The position numbers were made by a program, and so were the translations under genes. From positions 30,597,691-30,661,690 of the forward strand of contig OX155950.1 of NCBI GenBank assembly GCA_944548615.1: a DNA stretch of 64,000 nucleotides, given 5' to 3'. The notes under the pieces were generated by a model. It saw only the letters and a program-made list of their open reading frames with translations. It was not told where the DNA came from and did no database searches. Every line of letters begins with the position of its first letter. The stretch's first letter is position 1. The DNA is from Micropterix aruncella (Eukaryota; Arthropoda; Insecta; Lepidoptera; Micropterigidae). Positions 10,834 to 21,163 of this stretch are shown piece by piece.

Positions 10834-11755
10834 GCGTAGGCCATATGGGCCGAAGATTTGTAGAGATCGTATATCTCCTGCAATGCTAGCTCACATCACA
10901 ATATAATTTATATAATCTATAAATTATAGCATATATTGCCATAATTATAAGATATGAAATGCCTTTATCTATCTCGGTTACAGCGCTCTGTACGATTAAC
11001 CATTTTCCAGTCCCATTCCTCACTTCATTGAATTTATCCACCAGACCCATTATTTTTGACTTGACACAGGTACTCTCGGAAATAAGTCTGAACTAATGCA
11101 AAGCAAACAATTTCGTTTTACCAAGGGCAGTTCCAGAATAGACGCCGGAGTAACTCTGATCAAGCATATATTTATCTCAAATACAGCTCACATGATGCTG
11201 TTAATGTTGTCTGTGATCTTTCGAGGGCATTTGTTGCGCTAATAATTAATTTTCTTTTAAACTTACACATCGTGGAGTAAAATTTAAAGAAATATTGTAT
11301 TTTGACGTTCATCATTGTATGTAATGTATTTACGTTGAATAAAAACTTAGTCATTCAATATTAGAAATTCCCAATCCAAAAAAAAACCTAGTTGGGTAGT
11401 TCAATAATTCCTTGGTCATAAGTTTCGTCCATTAAACGTAACAACAAAATAGTTATCATATTTCCTGATTAACGGCGCGCCAATACCCATCTATCCTTTG
11501 TATTATACATTATTCCTACAAATACTCAATCTCACAATCCACCATAGATAGAGGTAGATAAGTGTAAATGCCCAATTTTTCGCCTATATCGGAAAAATAT
11601 TTACAAGATATCAACTACCTAAGGTAATATTGTATTCTTTTAACTATGAAGCAGTTGCCAACAAAAGAATTGAGGTCGTTGTCCTCGTAGTATGAATCAA
11701 TGAATGGAACTCTTTATTGCATTCTAACAAGTAAATATATTTAAAAAAAAATAAA
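10834..11755. other. Unassigned AT-rich sequence
   Basis: No gene or repeat recognised. The TATAATTTATATAATCTATAA stretch at about 10903 is AT-rich low-complexity sequence. Confidence 0.3.
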
Positions 11756-12068
11756 ACACGGCTGCCGTTAAAGAAAGTGTTTTTTTTTTAATGAAATATT
11801 TGTGGTTTATGTATTTATCCATGTGGATACATGCATATTTCCGTAATGCACTCAATCAGACCTTTCATTTGAAACTAACACTATATATATTTTTTAATTT
11901 ATTGACATTTGAACATTTAGACAACTACTTACTGTATTTTTGGACAGATAAGATAACCTATGGGATTCGGAATGACATAACGATTCTAGCAATATTACAC
12001 ACTTCTAAGTCAGTTCAAGCGTTCTGTATCAGTGAACACATTACACTCCTTTTTTTGAGCAATCGTGT
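11756..12068 (+). mobile_element. Family D element, copy 2
   Basis: Begins ACACGGCTGCC and ends AATCGTGT. The internal boxes are in the family order: ATGAAATATTTGTGG, TTGACATTTGAACATTTAGAC, GGAATGACATAACGATTCTA, GAACACATTACACTCCTTTT. A 110-aa open frame (11791-12123) runs along it but has no protein-like features. Confidence 0.75.
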
Positions 12069-12097
12069 AGCAAGTAAATGTATTAAAAAGAATAATA

Positions 12098-12500
12098 ATC
12101 ACGATTGCTGTTACAGAAAGTAAACTATTGTATTTACAATTATTTTTATTACGGTTTTTTTATGAAATATTTGTTGTTTATTTATATGCTTATAGATACG
12201 TATATATTTCCGGAATATACTTTATCATACCTTTCATTTCACACTAAACACGATATATTTATGTTAACTTATTGACATTTGGAGATTTGGACATTTAGAC
12301 AACTATTTACTTGATATTTTGACAGGTAATGTACTTTATGTTACTCGGGATGACAACGATTTTAACAGTACCACTCACTTCTAAATCGGTTTAAGCGTTA
12401 GAAGCGTTTAGAAGTTAAGGTTGAATAAAGAAGCGGAAAACATACACACTCTAAGATGAATTCTGAACACATTACACTTCTTTTTGTTAGGCAGTCGTGC
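12098..12500 (+). mobile_element. Family D element, copy 3
   Basis: Lies only ~30 bases after copy 2 in the same orientation. Begins ATCACGATTGCTGTTACAGA and ends GCAGTCGTGC, with all the internal family boxes. It is somewhat longer than copy 2 because of small internal repeats (GACATTTGGAGATTTGGACAT; AGCGTTAGAAGCGTTTAGAAG). Confidence 0.75.
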
Positions 12501-13010
12501 AAAAATATGCCCGCAGGTACTGTAAAAGCCACCATTAAATTTTTCAAAAAATTCAGGTAACTTGATAGCAACTCTGAGCCTCTAGTTTTAATGAAAGCAG
12601 CCACACGCAATCGCGCCGCAGAAATCACGACTCTGTCCAACACTATTCAAGGTACTGCACCGTAAAGTATGCAGACCGCAGCGGTCGCCAACTATAAATC
12701 GCGCGGTTCGCATGTCATCTTATCAAAGCAGCGGCTTCGCGATACATAACCGCGGTGAAGGGTCGCCAGCGGGGCGGGAAGAAGGGCGAGGGGGAGTGGG
12801 TGGGCGTCGCGACGCCGCCGTTGCAGCGTCGCCTGCTACTATAGTTGTAACTCCAGTTCAAATATTCAATTATTATGCTAATTTAATTCCACATCCTCTA
12901 CCTTCCACGTGTCCCTGCGAATGTGCGTTAAACAAATGCGAGAAGCAAATTATGTATCTACAGATCTCGGGTTAGTGTGGAATCTATGAACGAACCATAT
13001 TTCTTTACTT
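12501..13010. other. Unassigned sequence with a GC-rich patch
   Basis: 12670-12835 is strongly GC-rich and purine-rich on the plus strand at 12760-12805. An 87-aa frame (12712-12975 +) overlaps it but reads as low-complexity Gly/Arg sequence and is not recognised. Confidence 0.3.
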
Positions 13011-13507
13011 TCCGGCCCACCAACCGACCAGAAGGGGAAGTATTGTGAACGCGCTAAAAAAAACGGGATAAAGTCGGAAATATTCATGTTGAGCCACCCT
13101 GAAACGGTTAAGACCATTTCCAGATTAATGTCTGTTTATTTATCTGTCTGTCTGTCTGTGTATACAAAAAAAAAGCATTTTTAAACTTCTCTAATAAAAA
13201 GGACAAAAATTCACTGGCACCTCAATATGACTTAAAAAGAGCCACTTGTACTAAATTCCTAGGGATTCACATTGATGAGAAAATGTCTTGGAGAGTCCAT
13301 AATGATCATTTGAAATCGAAGCTATCGTCAGCTTGTTACGCTATTTGCAAACTAAGAAAGATGATTGATTAAAAAGAAGTGATAAACGCATATTACTCGC
13401 TCGTGGTGTCTTACCTGCGCTATGGCATAATTATATGGGACAATGCCGTCAATGTAAACGATATAATAATTTTGCAAAAAGGGCAGTAAAAAGCCATTTG
13501 GGGTTTT

Positions 13508-13921
13508 GGTATTATTGCAGTATAGGTACCTCTTCTAGATTGTTGATTTTTTAACGTCACCAGACTATACTCACCACGCTGATTCCGAATCTGCAATAAT
13601 ATTTATTCGGTCTCAATAAATAAGCGAGATATAGGCATTCAAAAAACCGCCAAACCCATACATTTCGGTAGTTTTTTAAAAAAAATAATACATAAACACC
13701 TATTTGGCGGTAGGTTAGGTTAGGTTAGGTTAGGTTTTTTTAAAACTACCTTAAAAACTGAGGTAAAAAAAATTTTTTTTTTTTTTGTATGTAAATTTGG
13801 TTTCGAAAATTTACGCGTCCGAAGCTTTTTTCTTTCACATTTAGCATTACAATGATCTAACCTAGTAGTATTTCTTTGTTTTTTCGATTTCTGAGAAAGG
13901 TACCTATACTGCAATAATTCC
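13508..13921. mobile_element. hAT-like MITE with 8-bp target duplication
   Basis: 13508-13531 and 13898-13921 are inverted repeats of 24 bases with one mismatch (inner part ATTATTGCAGTATAGGTACC). The octamer GGGGTTTT flanks both sides (13500-13507 and 13922-13929). An 8-bp duplication is the hAT superfamily signature. LINE coding sequence continues on either side, confirming insertion. The 414-bp interior is noncoding and carries a TAGGT array and long A/T runs. Confidence 0.88.
13711..13735 (+). repeat. Five TAGGT units (insect telomere-type motif)
   Basis: Five exact TAGGT units, i.e. a TTAGG-type array, inside the MITE. The array is internal to a transposable element, so it is not a chromosome end here. 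Confidence 0.9.
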
Positions 13922-14563
13922 GGGGTTTTTATCAACGAGAATCGTGCACACCTTTATCTATAGAAATACGTATTTCCATGATATATGATATTTTCGTTCA
14001 TGAATGTATATGTGAATTCTATAAGAAAAGCAAACATGTTTAACGCGATCGCATATACACACGCACGATACAACGATAAGTCACTTTTATATCCATTCTT
14101 CGCAGGCTACCACTTCAGAGTTCCAACGCACAACGATGTATAAAAGCGTATTTTTTTATAACAAGCTGCCGCATAATTTGAAAGATATTATGTTGAGTTT
14201 AAAAAACGAACGAAACAATATTTGTAATATAAATGTTTCTACAATTTGAGTAATGTTTAACTTAGGGATTTATGTGATTTTATTTAATTGTTACATTTGA
14301 ATTGTGTAATTCATGTATATATTGTCTACGCCATAACCGGGTTTTTTGAAAATAAATATGATTTGATTTTGATTTTTTGATTTTGTGTGCCTGTTTGTGT
14401 GTATGTATTCCTCCGTTAAAGCACCCAAACGCTTAATCCGACTGAGCCAAAATTTCGTATGAGGGCATCATTTGGTCTTGGCAAGAGTTGAAAATGGCTG
14501 ATATCAGTCCACCAGGGGAGGGAGCTCACTTGTAATCAAACATCCTTTTTGTACATCACCGGC

Positions 14564-14975
14564 CTACCAACAGACGAGGAGGTAAACTACTGTAAACGCG
14601 CTAAAAAATCGAGATGAAGACAGATGTATACATTTTCACCCACTTTTAAGACGATTAGGACCATTTCCAGACTGAAGTCTGCCTGTGTGTGTGTCTGTCT
14701 GTCTGTCTGTATATATTCCTCCACGTTAGCGCCGAAACGGTTAATCCCATTGAGCTGACAATTGGTATGCAGGCATCATTTGGTCATGGCATGAGTTTAA
14801 AAGGTGGTCGAAATCGGTCTACCAGGGGCTCACTGGTCATATATTATCCTCGAAATATTGGATTTATATACTTGAAATTTGATATTGAACAAGGCATTTG
14901 TTGTTGGGCCGAAATCACATTATGAAAATCGGTTGGAATATCTCACATACAAACTGCATTAATATTTAAATTCCG
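14564..14975 (+). mobile_element. Family B element, copy 2 (uninterrupted)
   Basis: Contains all family landmarks in order: CCTACCAACAGACGAGGAGG, ACTGTAAACGCGCTAAAAAA, CCATTTCCAGACTGAAGTCTG, a (TGTC)n tract, ATATTCCTCCACGTTAGCGCC, GGCATCATTTGGTCATGGCA, CGAAATCGGTCTACCAGGGG, and GAATATCTCACATACAAACTGC near the end. The 78-aa frame at 14689-14925 is carried by the repeat and is not a gene. Confidence 0.8.
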
Positions 14976-15769
14976 CCATTCAAATATATGAAGGAATCAA
15001 ATATTTAAATTTGCGGCGTCGCGCGTTTGGGATTAAAAATGTTAAACACGTTCGAAATTAAAACCATCATTGCGTGGTGTCGCTCTATCGAAAATCGAAT
15101 GTTTGACGATGAATTTTACGGCTACCCACGTTTGCAATTTCAATTTTAAATTGAATGAGATGACGTCCTTGGATAATTGCCGGAAAAGACTTAGGGTGAC
15201 TTTTAAATTATCCCTTGGTATTTAAACGGTAGTTAGCTACGATATTGATTTCATAATAAAATTCTATAAAAGGTTCGCGTTCCACGACAACGCGTTCATC
15301 AACTTTCATGTCCAAGCCATTTGCAGTGCAGGCGGCCCGAATATGGAACTCTGTGCCTTAAGCCACTAAGACAACCTGAAAACCTGATCGGGTTATAAAA
15401 ATCTATTAAGAGATATATAAGTAATGTACAAATACTACCCCCCACCCTCCCCCTCCAACCGTCTCCTATCTTGTCCGTATAACCCATTTCTCCGATATTG
15501 ATTTGGCATGTGTCATTAGTTATTGTCTTATTTAATTATTATGTTTATTATGTAACTGTATTATTTGTTTATGACCACGACTTTACAAAAAATGTACTTG
15601 TTATATATTAAATATTACACTTGTAATATATTTAGCAATTACAACCGTTACGGTATGGTCGTGAGATACTGTTACTTGGCAGTAGGTCCATCATGTTGTA
15701 CACTATTATGTTCGTAATAAAGTTTCTTCAACAAACAAACAAACCATCAAGCGGCTAGGATAGAAGGTA
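14976..15769. other. Unassigned sequence, possible element 3' end at 15560-15745
   Basis: No coding region recognised. 15500-15745 is AT-rich and ends in AATAAAG followed by a short CAAA tract (ACAAACAAACAAAC), which resembles the 3' end of a LINE or a processed transcript. No second copy is present to confirm this. Confidence 0.3.
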
Positions 15770-15850
15770 AACCATTGTCAAAGCTTCCAAAAATGTTTCC
15801 AAAGGCATTCCTCAGGGATCAACACAAGGCCCTTCATCTTCCACGTTACA
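15770..15850 (+). pseudogene. Possible reverse transcriptase motif remnant
   Basis: The plus strand encodes NVSKGIPQGSTQGPSSST, close to the VPQGSxLGPLLF motif of jockey-type reverse transcriptases. The surrounding frame is broken within a few codons. Similarity rests on one short motif. Confidence 0.4.
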
Positions 15851-16388
15851 TCAACATCATTTCTGATATAGTAGTTTAATATATTAAGTGCTTCTATAAC
15901 AAGATGTCAGTACAAGTCAAAAACTTTGGAAAGCACAACATTAACAAAAACACTTTTAAAAAAATACATAGATACTCTAGTAATACAACATATGTGAATT
16001 CAAAATTATTGAATCGATATTCAATTCCGACGGATAATTGTAAGATAGAATGTCGTTTTATCTTTTTATTTTCAATAATTTAATTGTTAATATTTTTACG
16101 CCTACAATTCTAAAGATTCCTTTAAAAAGCAGAGCCATATGTGCTAATAAATGAAGGTCGTGAAAAGAGCCACAACTTATTTGACTGTCTAGTATGATTT
16201 TTATTTTTATTTTTTTATTTTACTGAGTAGGTATTTATCTATCTATTTACTATTATTATGATTTCGATTTTTATTTCTTTTACTAGATAATTTTATGATT
16301 ATAATTTCAAATACTTCTTGGAGATATTTTAATTTATTTTTTTAACATATTTATGACAAAGACATAATTCAGATTTTTTGTTTTTTTT
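15851..16388. other. Unassigned AT-rich sequence
   Basis: No gene or repeat recognised. Confidence 0.3.
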
Positions 16389-16597
16389 TTGTGTGCACAG
16401 GTAAAATATTTCCTGGTAGACCTGCCTTAGTACAGGCCTAGGCCTAGTTATGCGGTGTTGACGTAGTGACCAAGATGCTGCAGTGTGCTCTATTTTTCGC
16501 TACTGGTCCAAACACATTTTTTTTGTAATGCTGGAGAAAATTATACTTTGTGCTTTACCTTTAATAAATAAAAATACAAAATAAATAAATAAATCGT
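16389..16597 (+). mobile_element. LINE 3' end (family of 25340-26245)
   Basis: Shares GTGCACA.GTAA.ATATTT, the AGTACAGGCCTAGGCCTAGTTA box, GGTGTTGACGTAGTGACCAA, GATGCTGCAGTGTGCT and TTCGCTACTGGTCCAAACAC with 62499-62682, and the AGGCCTAGGCCTAGTTA box with 26112-26128. It ends in an AAATAAATAAATAAAT tail. This is a 5'-truncated copy holding only the 3' untranslated region. Confidence 0.75.
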
Positions 16598-17423
16598 TGG
16601 AGTAATAACCTACTGGAGTAGTACATTGTATTTTAAAACCTGAAATTAAGCCATTTGTTTGTACGAGTCGGCAGCCATGGCCGCGGCGGCAGTAACATGC
16701 CACTTTGATTATTATTTACGGGTTCCTTTCATGTTGGAAATAAAAATGCGATTAAAGAGGGGAAATGGGCGGAGGTGTAACATCATGTGTAAGGATTAAG
16801 CTAATTTTAAACGGAGCCTACGTTTGCGATTGGGGCAATTTATTTTCAGCCGTCCCGACGTAGGTACTCGTAAATCGTAGCGGATTATAATACTGCTACA
16901 AATTTTAACATTTAGTTTTGTTAACCTGGACGGTGCGTGTGAGTGTACCGCGACGATTATTAAAATTGCCGGACATTTAATATATATTTTTTAATTTTAT
17001 TTATTTTTATATTATATTTTTCATTTATAATTCACAATAATCTGCAGTAAAATGGACAATATGTAAAATTAAAATCTCATAGACAAAAATCTAGTATCAA
17101 AAAACTATTAACATTATTTTCTAAAATCTGTTGCCAGTGATCCTATTTTAAAGTCACCTACCTAGGCTACAGCCAGTACTAAAGAGAACATTAAAATTGT
17201 TATAAATATATGTACGAACTAAGTAAAGAACATAGTAAAATTAAAAGAATGTGTACACTTATAGTTAATATAAATCCTTATTAGCTGGACAATTAAAATA
17301 AAATTAAAAGTATAAATTGTTAGCCATAGTTATTATAAATAAATAAATCAATATTTATTTACTTTCATACGTTCATAGTATATTTATATACATTGAGGGG
17401 ACAACCCTTAGAATGTTAGTTAT
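16598..17423. other. Unassigned sequence
   Basis: 16660-16980 has mixed composition with no gene; a 67-aa minus frame (16500-16703) overlaps the LINE end and is not coding. 16980-17420 is very AT-rich. Confidence 0.3.
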
Positions 17424-18160
17424 GGGACGTCCAAATATTACGTAATCACGTAGGGGGAGGGAAGGTTTAGAGCTTAGGCTTACTCTTGATTACGTGGAGG
17501 GGAGGAGGGGTTGCCCGTCCTGATAACGTAATCAGCTTTCGTCACCGCATCGCAATTATTTTGGTCTAACGCGCGCGGGCACGCGCGATGTGCATAGATA
17601 GTCCACGCGCTCGTCTGCGATTGAAGGCCCGGGCGGCCGGGCCTGTTCCTGCTTTGGCTGGCAAGTCGGTCGCCGCTCTGTGTCGCGGCGGCACGGTTGC
17701 AACTCTGGCCTAGCGCGCCGCTGCTCGCTCTAACTCCATCGCGGAAAACTTAATGTGGCGCATCAACTATGGCGGATTTACACATGGAGTATATCCTTAC
17801 ATATGCCAAAGCGTTTTCTATTTCTATTTTTAAATTATTCCTATATATTTTTTTCTCTTTTATACCGTCTTTGTTTAAAGATTGGGATCTGTAAAATAAA
17901 CCAAAGAGTTTGAGGTTTTGTAATTACTTTGAATAAAGTACATTTCTAAAAGCATTCTAAATGTTTTTTTCTACTTACTGTCTTCAAACACTTCACAAAT
18001 ACTGGGTTTACGATTCTTCACATTTTCCGCAAATTCGGTTGATTACGTAATCTTGGGGAGGAGGGAGGGGGTCAGGCCGCTGATTACGTCTGTTGACATG
18101 GGGGAGGAGGGGGGGTTCGAAAATCCCAAAAACGTGATAACATAATATGTGGATGGCCCC
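17424..18160. mobile_element. MITE-like element with TACGTAATCACG-type ends
   Basis: The left end GGGACGTCCAAATATTACGT (17424 onward) pairs with the right end ending at 18160, whose reverse complement begins GGGGCCATCCACATATTATG. Similarity continues through AATCACGT / TATCACGT. Both ends are followed inward by G-rich runs (GGGGGAGGG; GGGGAGGAGGG), and internal GATTACGTAATC-like boxes recur (about 17494, 17524, 18040, 18082). The centre (17570-17730) is a CpG-rich patch. No transposase is visible. Confidence 0.65.
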
Positions 18161-19149
18161 TAATGGGAATGAAACTCACGACTTTCAAAATCCAAAAATT
18201 TCTTTTTAGAGGGTGTTAGTGATCGCATACTAATTTATAATGGTAGCTTACTCAATGACGGTGACTTTTTTCGAATACAATTATTTAATTGCATAAATAC
18301 GGAGATGCCGCCCGCGAGTTGCAGCAACGGAAAAACTATCGATCGGTGCTGATTCGCCTACTGAAAAATGCCCGTGGAGTAAGTAAAAACAACTTGTATT
18401 GTAATGCTGCTGCATTACCCTATACTTAGAAAGTATACCATTATAGTCTAATACTTATAAAATAATTAATCCAGTTAAGCAAATCCATTCATCGTGTAAA
18501 CTTTGCCGTGCAATCGACGCCTAGTCTTTGTACGTCACTAGTCAGCTCATCCGCAAGCGGAGAGATTTTTCAGTATTACCATTGCGGGTAATAGTTTTTT
18601 TTTTTGGCTACCGGACCTCGAGGAAGACGGTCGATTTTTTCGGAGAGGGCGCGCCCGCTTTGGCGGCGCGGCGCGCCCGATTCATTCACTACCCTGCATC
18701 CAGCCACTGCAGATTATAATTCTCTATTTAAAGCCAGTACGAGAAATAGAATCATTTGAATCTTTAATTAAATTCAGTGTAACACCTGGGCAGGCCATCG
18801 AGGAATCCTCAACCCTACAGGCAAGTCACTCACTGTACCGTTAACCGCCTCTCTTCTCGCTTCTTAATTTCTCGCTTTTTCTTTTATAATTTTTTATTGC
18901 ATTTTAAAAATCTATTTATAATTAAATTAATGTGAAGCAGACGCCAGAACCCGCGTCGCTTCGAAAGGAACCCAGGTTATTGTAATATCGCCGTTAGGCC
19001 AGGGTTAGGTTAAATTAACTATAACATTCTACCGATAGAAATAGATTAAATAGCATAGCCGGCTTGTCCGCCGAATAAACGTGCATAGTTCACTTTTTCC
19101 TAAATTTTCATAAAATGTGCTACCCCCCATTAGGTCGAAAAGGTGAAAG
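18161..19149. other. Unassigned sequence, possibly retrotransposon-derived
   Basis: 18490-18720 holds a GC-rich stretch (GGCGCGCCCGCTTTGGCGGC...) and then a TATTTAAAGCC TATA-like box at about 18725. It could be regulatory or LTR sequence belonging to the next block. Frame 18528-18719 (63 aa) is not recognisable. Confidence 0.25.
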
Positions 19150-19750
19150 TCGATCCGCGAAATCCTTTTTATAATACCGTATTCTCTGAGTGCAATCCCC
19201 TCAATATCAGGTCTCTCGAAAATATTCTCTTTCAAATCTCTACCCCACGAAACGAAATCCCAAATCGCAAACTAATTTTCGAATCTCTTTCCCATAGTAC
19301 AGGTCCAAAATCTCAAAAATACTATATTTCAATTTTCAAATCACTTCCCAGTAACACAAATATCAACCATCTAAATTATTTTCTTTATTTTATTAAAAAT
19401 CTTTACCCAGTATAAAGAGAACCAAGATCAGGTCCCCAAAAATAATGTCCCTACTCGAACGTTATCTAAAAAATATAAAAATCTAAATTCCCGTATTTTC
19501 CAAGTTCCATTAAATTCTTGCACCATCGTAACCTAAAATCAAAGCGATCATTTTCCATAATCCTAAACACAAGAATAAATCATTTCCAATCATTATCAGT
19601 CAACGTCTCTCTAGAAAAATCTACGGTTCAACCGAAGGAGATACCCGCATCCCGATACCGACAGACTTCAACGCCTACCCGACTCCTAAAAAATCCGAAA
19701 CCCCGAATTTCAATCACGAAAATCACGGATGCTCGATAGAGAATTCATAA
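19150..19750. other. Strand-asymmetric, G-poor block
   Basis: By hand count, 19201-19740 has about 50 G against about 139 C on the plus strand, a far stronger skew than the neighbouring DNA. The frames 19143-19415 and 19518-19739 lie in it; their Ser/Asn/Ile-rich translations follow from the base composition and I do not believe them to be genes. Such skew is typical of leader regions of retroelements or of long transcribed RNAs. I cannot tell which applies here. Confidence 0.4.
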
Positions 19751-20899
19751 AACCTTCGAAACTTAATTCGGCCTTGATATGCGCATTAATTAAAATTATA
19801 TAGAAAAGATCAGAGAACTTATTATGTACAAGAACGCAACATGTACCACAAATTTTCATAAAATATATTCTTCTTTATAATAAAAACTCCATTATAAGGC
19901 ATTATGTTTCATTTAATAATAAAGGTTAAAAATTGGTAATTCTATAATTTTCTCAGAAGAATTCGTAATAATTCGAATTCGGGAGCGTAAGACGTACAGA
20001 CCGAGTCAGGGAGAAGAAAGGAAAATTCACAGGGTTAAGAACCATTAGTTTATGTTCGAATAAACCGAACCATATTATTTAAATTCTACAAATTCCTCTC
20101 TTGGAAATTTCTATAGATTTCTTTGTTCACTAATCGTTTAAAACACCACTCAGTAAGGATAGAATCGCGAAACTTCTAGACACTTTTTCAGTACTCATTT
20201 TTTGAGCCATTTAATTTTGAAATTAAATTCGATATTATAAAAAATAAATAAATCCTAAAATCACCGATCAATAATAAAGAGAAATTTCAATTTAAAGTAT
20301 CATTCAGTAAATCCGTACCGATTGTAAAAACATATTAAATCGGCCCGGGGAGCGGTCTCAAACCGGTTCCTTATCGTTAGGCGGTCCGCGGTCGGCCAGG
20401 CGACAGCGCCGCGCGTCAGCGCCATCTGTAGGCGTAGGACGAAGGAGGGGGCCATCGCCGGCGCGACGTGCCCGAAGATAGAGGGCGCTGTATCGTTTCC
20501 CTGCAATCTACTTCCCGCGGATTGAGAAGGGATTTGAATCCACGAAATACTCTCCATAATTAAATAAATGTTATAATCTGCAAAACCCAATATAGGAAAT
20601 TTCAGGATGCGTAATTAGTAATCAATAATTAAATTTCGAATATATTTCCCAGTCTTTACTAATTATATCCCATCCAACCTGATCGCCCGTCTGCCTCACA
20701 GACGACCCCGACTTCCGAGGACGCCGCTAATAAAACGGGATAAAAACCACCCCTGAGGATCACATATTCCGACTTGAGCTAGTGAGGCCCCGTCAGTGAC
20801 GTTCCTCCTCCCGTAATCTAGACCAACCGCTAGGCGAAGGCGTGCGTCTAGCTTTTTGTGCGTGAACCCCATCCCTATAATTATCACGGATTGGCGCCC
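19751..20899 (+). mobile_element. Possible LTR with primer-binding-site-like end
   Basis: Two GC-rich blocks (20340-20530 and 20680-20890) differ sharply from the surrounding DNA. At 20892-20899 is TGGCGCCC, identical to the first eight bases of the lysine-tRNA primer-binding site used by many LTR retrotransposons; the match stops after that. No second LTR, gag or pol is visible, and the LTR boundary is not defined. Minus-strand frames 20300-20590 and 20696-20887 are not recognised. Confidence 0.25.
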
Positions 20900-21007
20900 T
20901 GGAACTTGACGGTTTCCTAAAAAAATTAGATATTATCCGTGACATAATGGCATTTATCCGATCTTCATACAATACTATATAACCATTATAAACGGGGCAC
21001 GTAGCAG

Positions 21008-21014
21008 TATAAAT
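21008..21014 (+). promoter_or_regulatory. TATA-like box upstream of the zinc-finger gene
   Basis: TATAAAT lies 150 bases before the start codon of the zinc-finger gene. A second TATAAAT just before the ATG (about 21149) is too close to serve. The assignment rests on position only. Confidence 0.3.
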
Positions 21015-21163
21015 ATTGAATTTTATATTCCATTATGTGGCAATACTAAATACGAAACGTCAAAATAATGACATCTGTTTACAGTGTAGATCGTGTAAGT
21101 TTCTGCAGTTTTCTGCTTTATTTTACCTCTTTACATACCTAATAAAAAGTATAAATATTCACC

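Larger units (their letters stand above)
13172..14392 (+). pseudogene. Jockey/CR1-like LINE fragment inserted in element B
   Basis: The plus strand encodes the region after the polymerase core: TKFLGIHIDEKMSW, KLSSACYAICKLRKMID, a stop, then YYSLVVSYLRYGIIIWDNAV and IILQKG. After the MITE at 13508-13921 the element resumes. Near 14125 it encodes a YKSVFFYNKLPHNLKDI segment typical of LINE C-termini. It ends in an AAATATGATTTGATTTTGATT tail. Several stops and frame breaks mark it as dead. It is 5'-truncated, as is usual for target-primed insertion. Confidence 0.8.
13011..14545 (+). mobile_element. Family B element, copy 1, split by a LINE
   Basis: 13011-13171 is the first half of family B: GGCCCACCAACCGACCAG, a GTATTGTGAACGCGCTAAA box, then CGGTTAAGACCATTTCCAGA and a TCTG microsatellite. 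14393-14545 is the second half: GTATGTATTCCTCCGTTAAAG, CGCTTAATCCGACTGAGC, GGCATCATTTGGTCTTGGCA, TCAGTCCACCAGGGG. In the uninterrupted copies at 14564, 34962 and 43221 these halves are contiguous across the TCTG/TGTG tract. The ~1.2 kb between is therefore an insertion. Confidence 0.8.

Noticed and set aside
11791..12123. 110-aa plus frame
   Set aside because: Runs across a family D element and past its end; other D copies do not keep the frame.
13711..13735. TAGGT array as a true telomere
   Set aside because: Only five units, located inside a MITE with intact ends and flanked by LINE coding sequence.
19143..19739. Two plus-strand frames of 90 and 73 aa (19143-19415, 19518-19739)
   Set aside because: They result from the G-poor composition, which depletes stop codons in some frames unevenly; no domain is seen.
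20300..20590. 96-aa minus frame in a GC-rich block
   Set aside because: Open frame length follows from GC content; no recognisable motif, and the context suggests LTR-like noncoding DNA.
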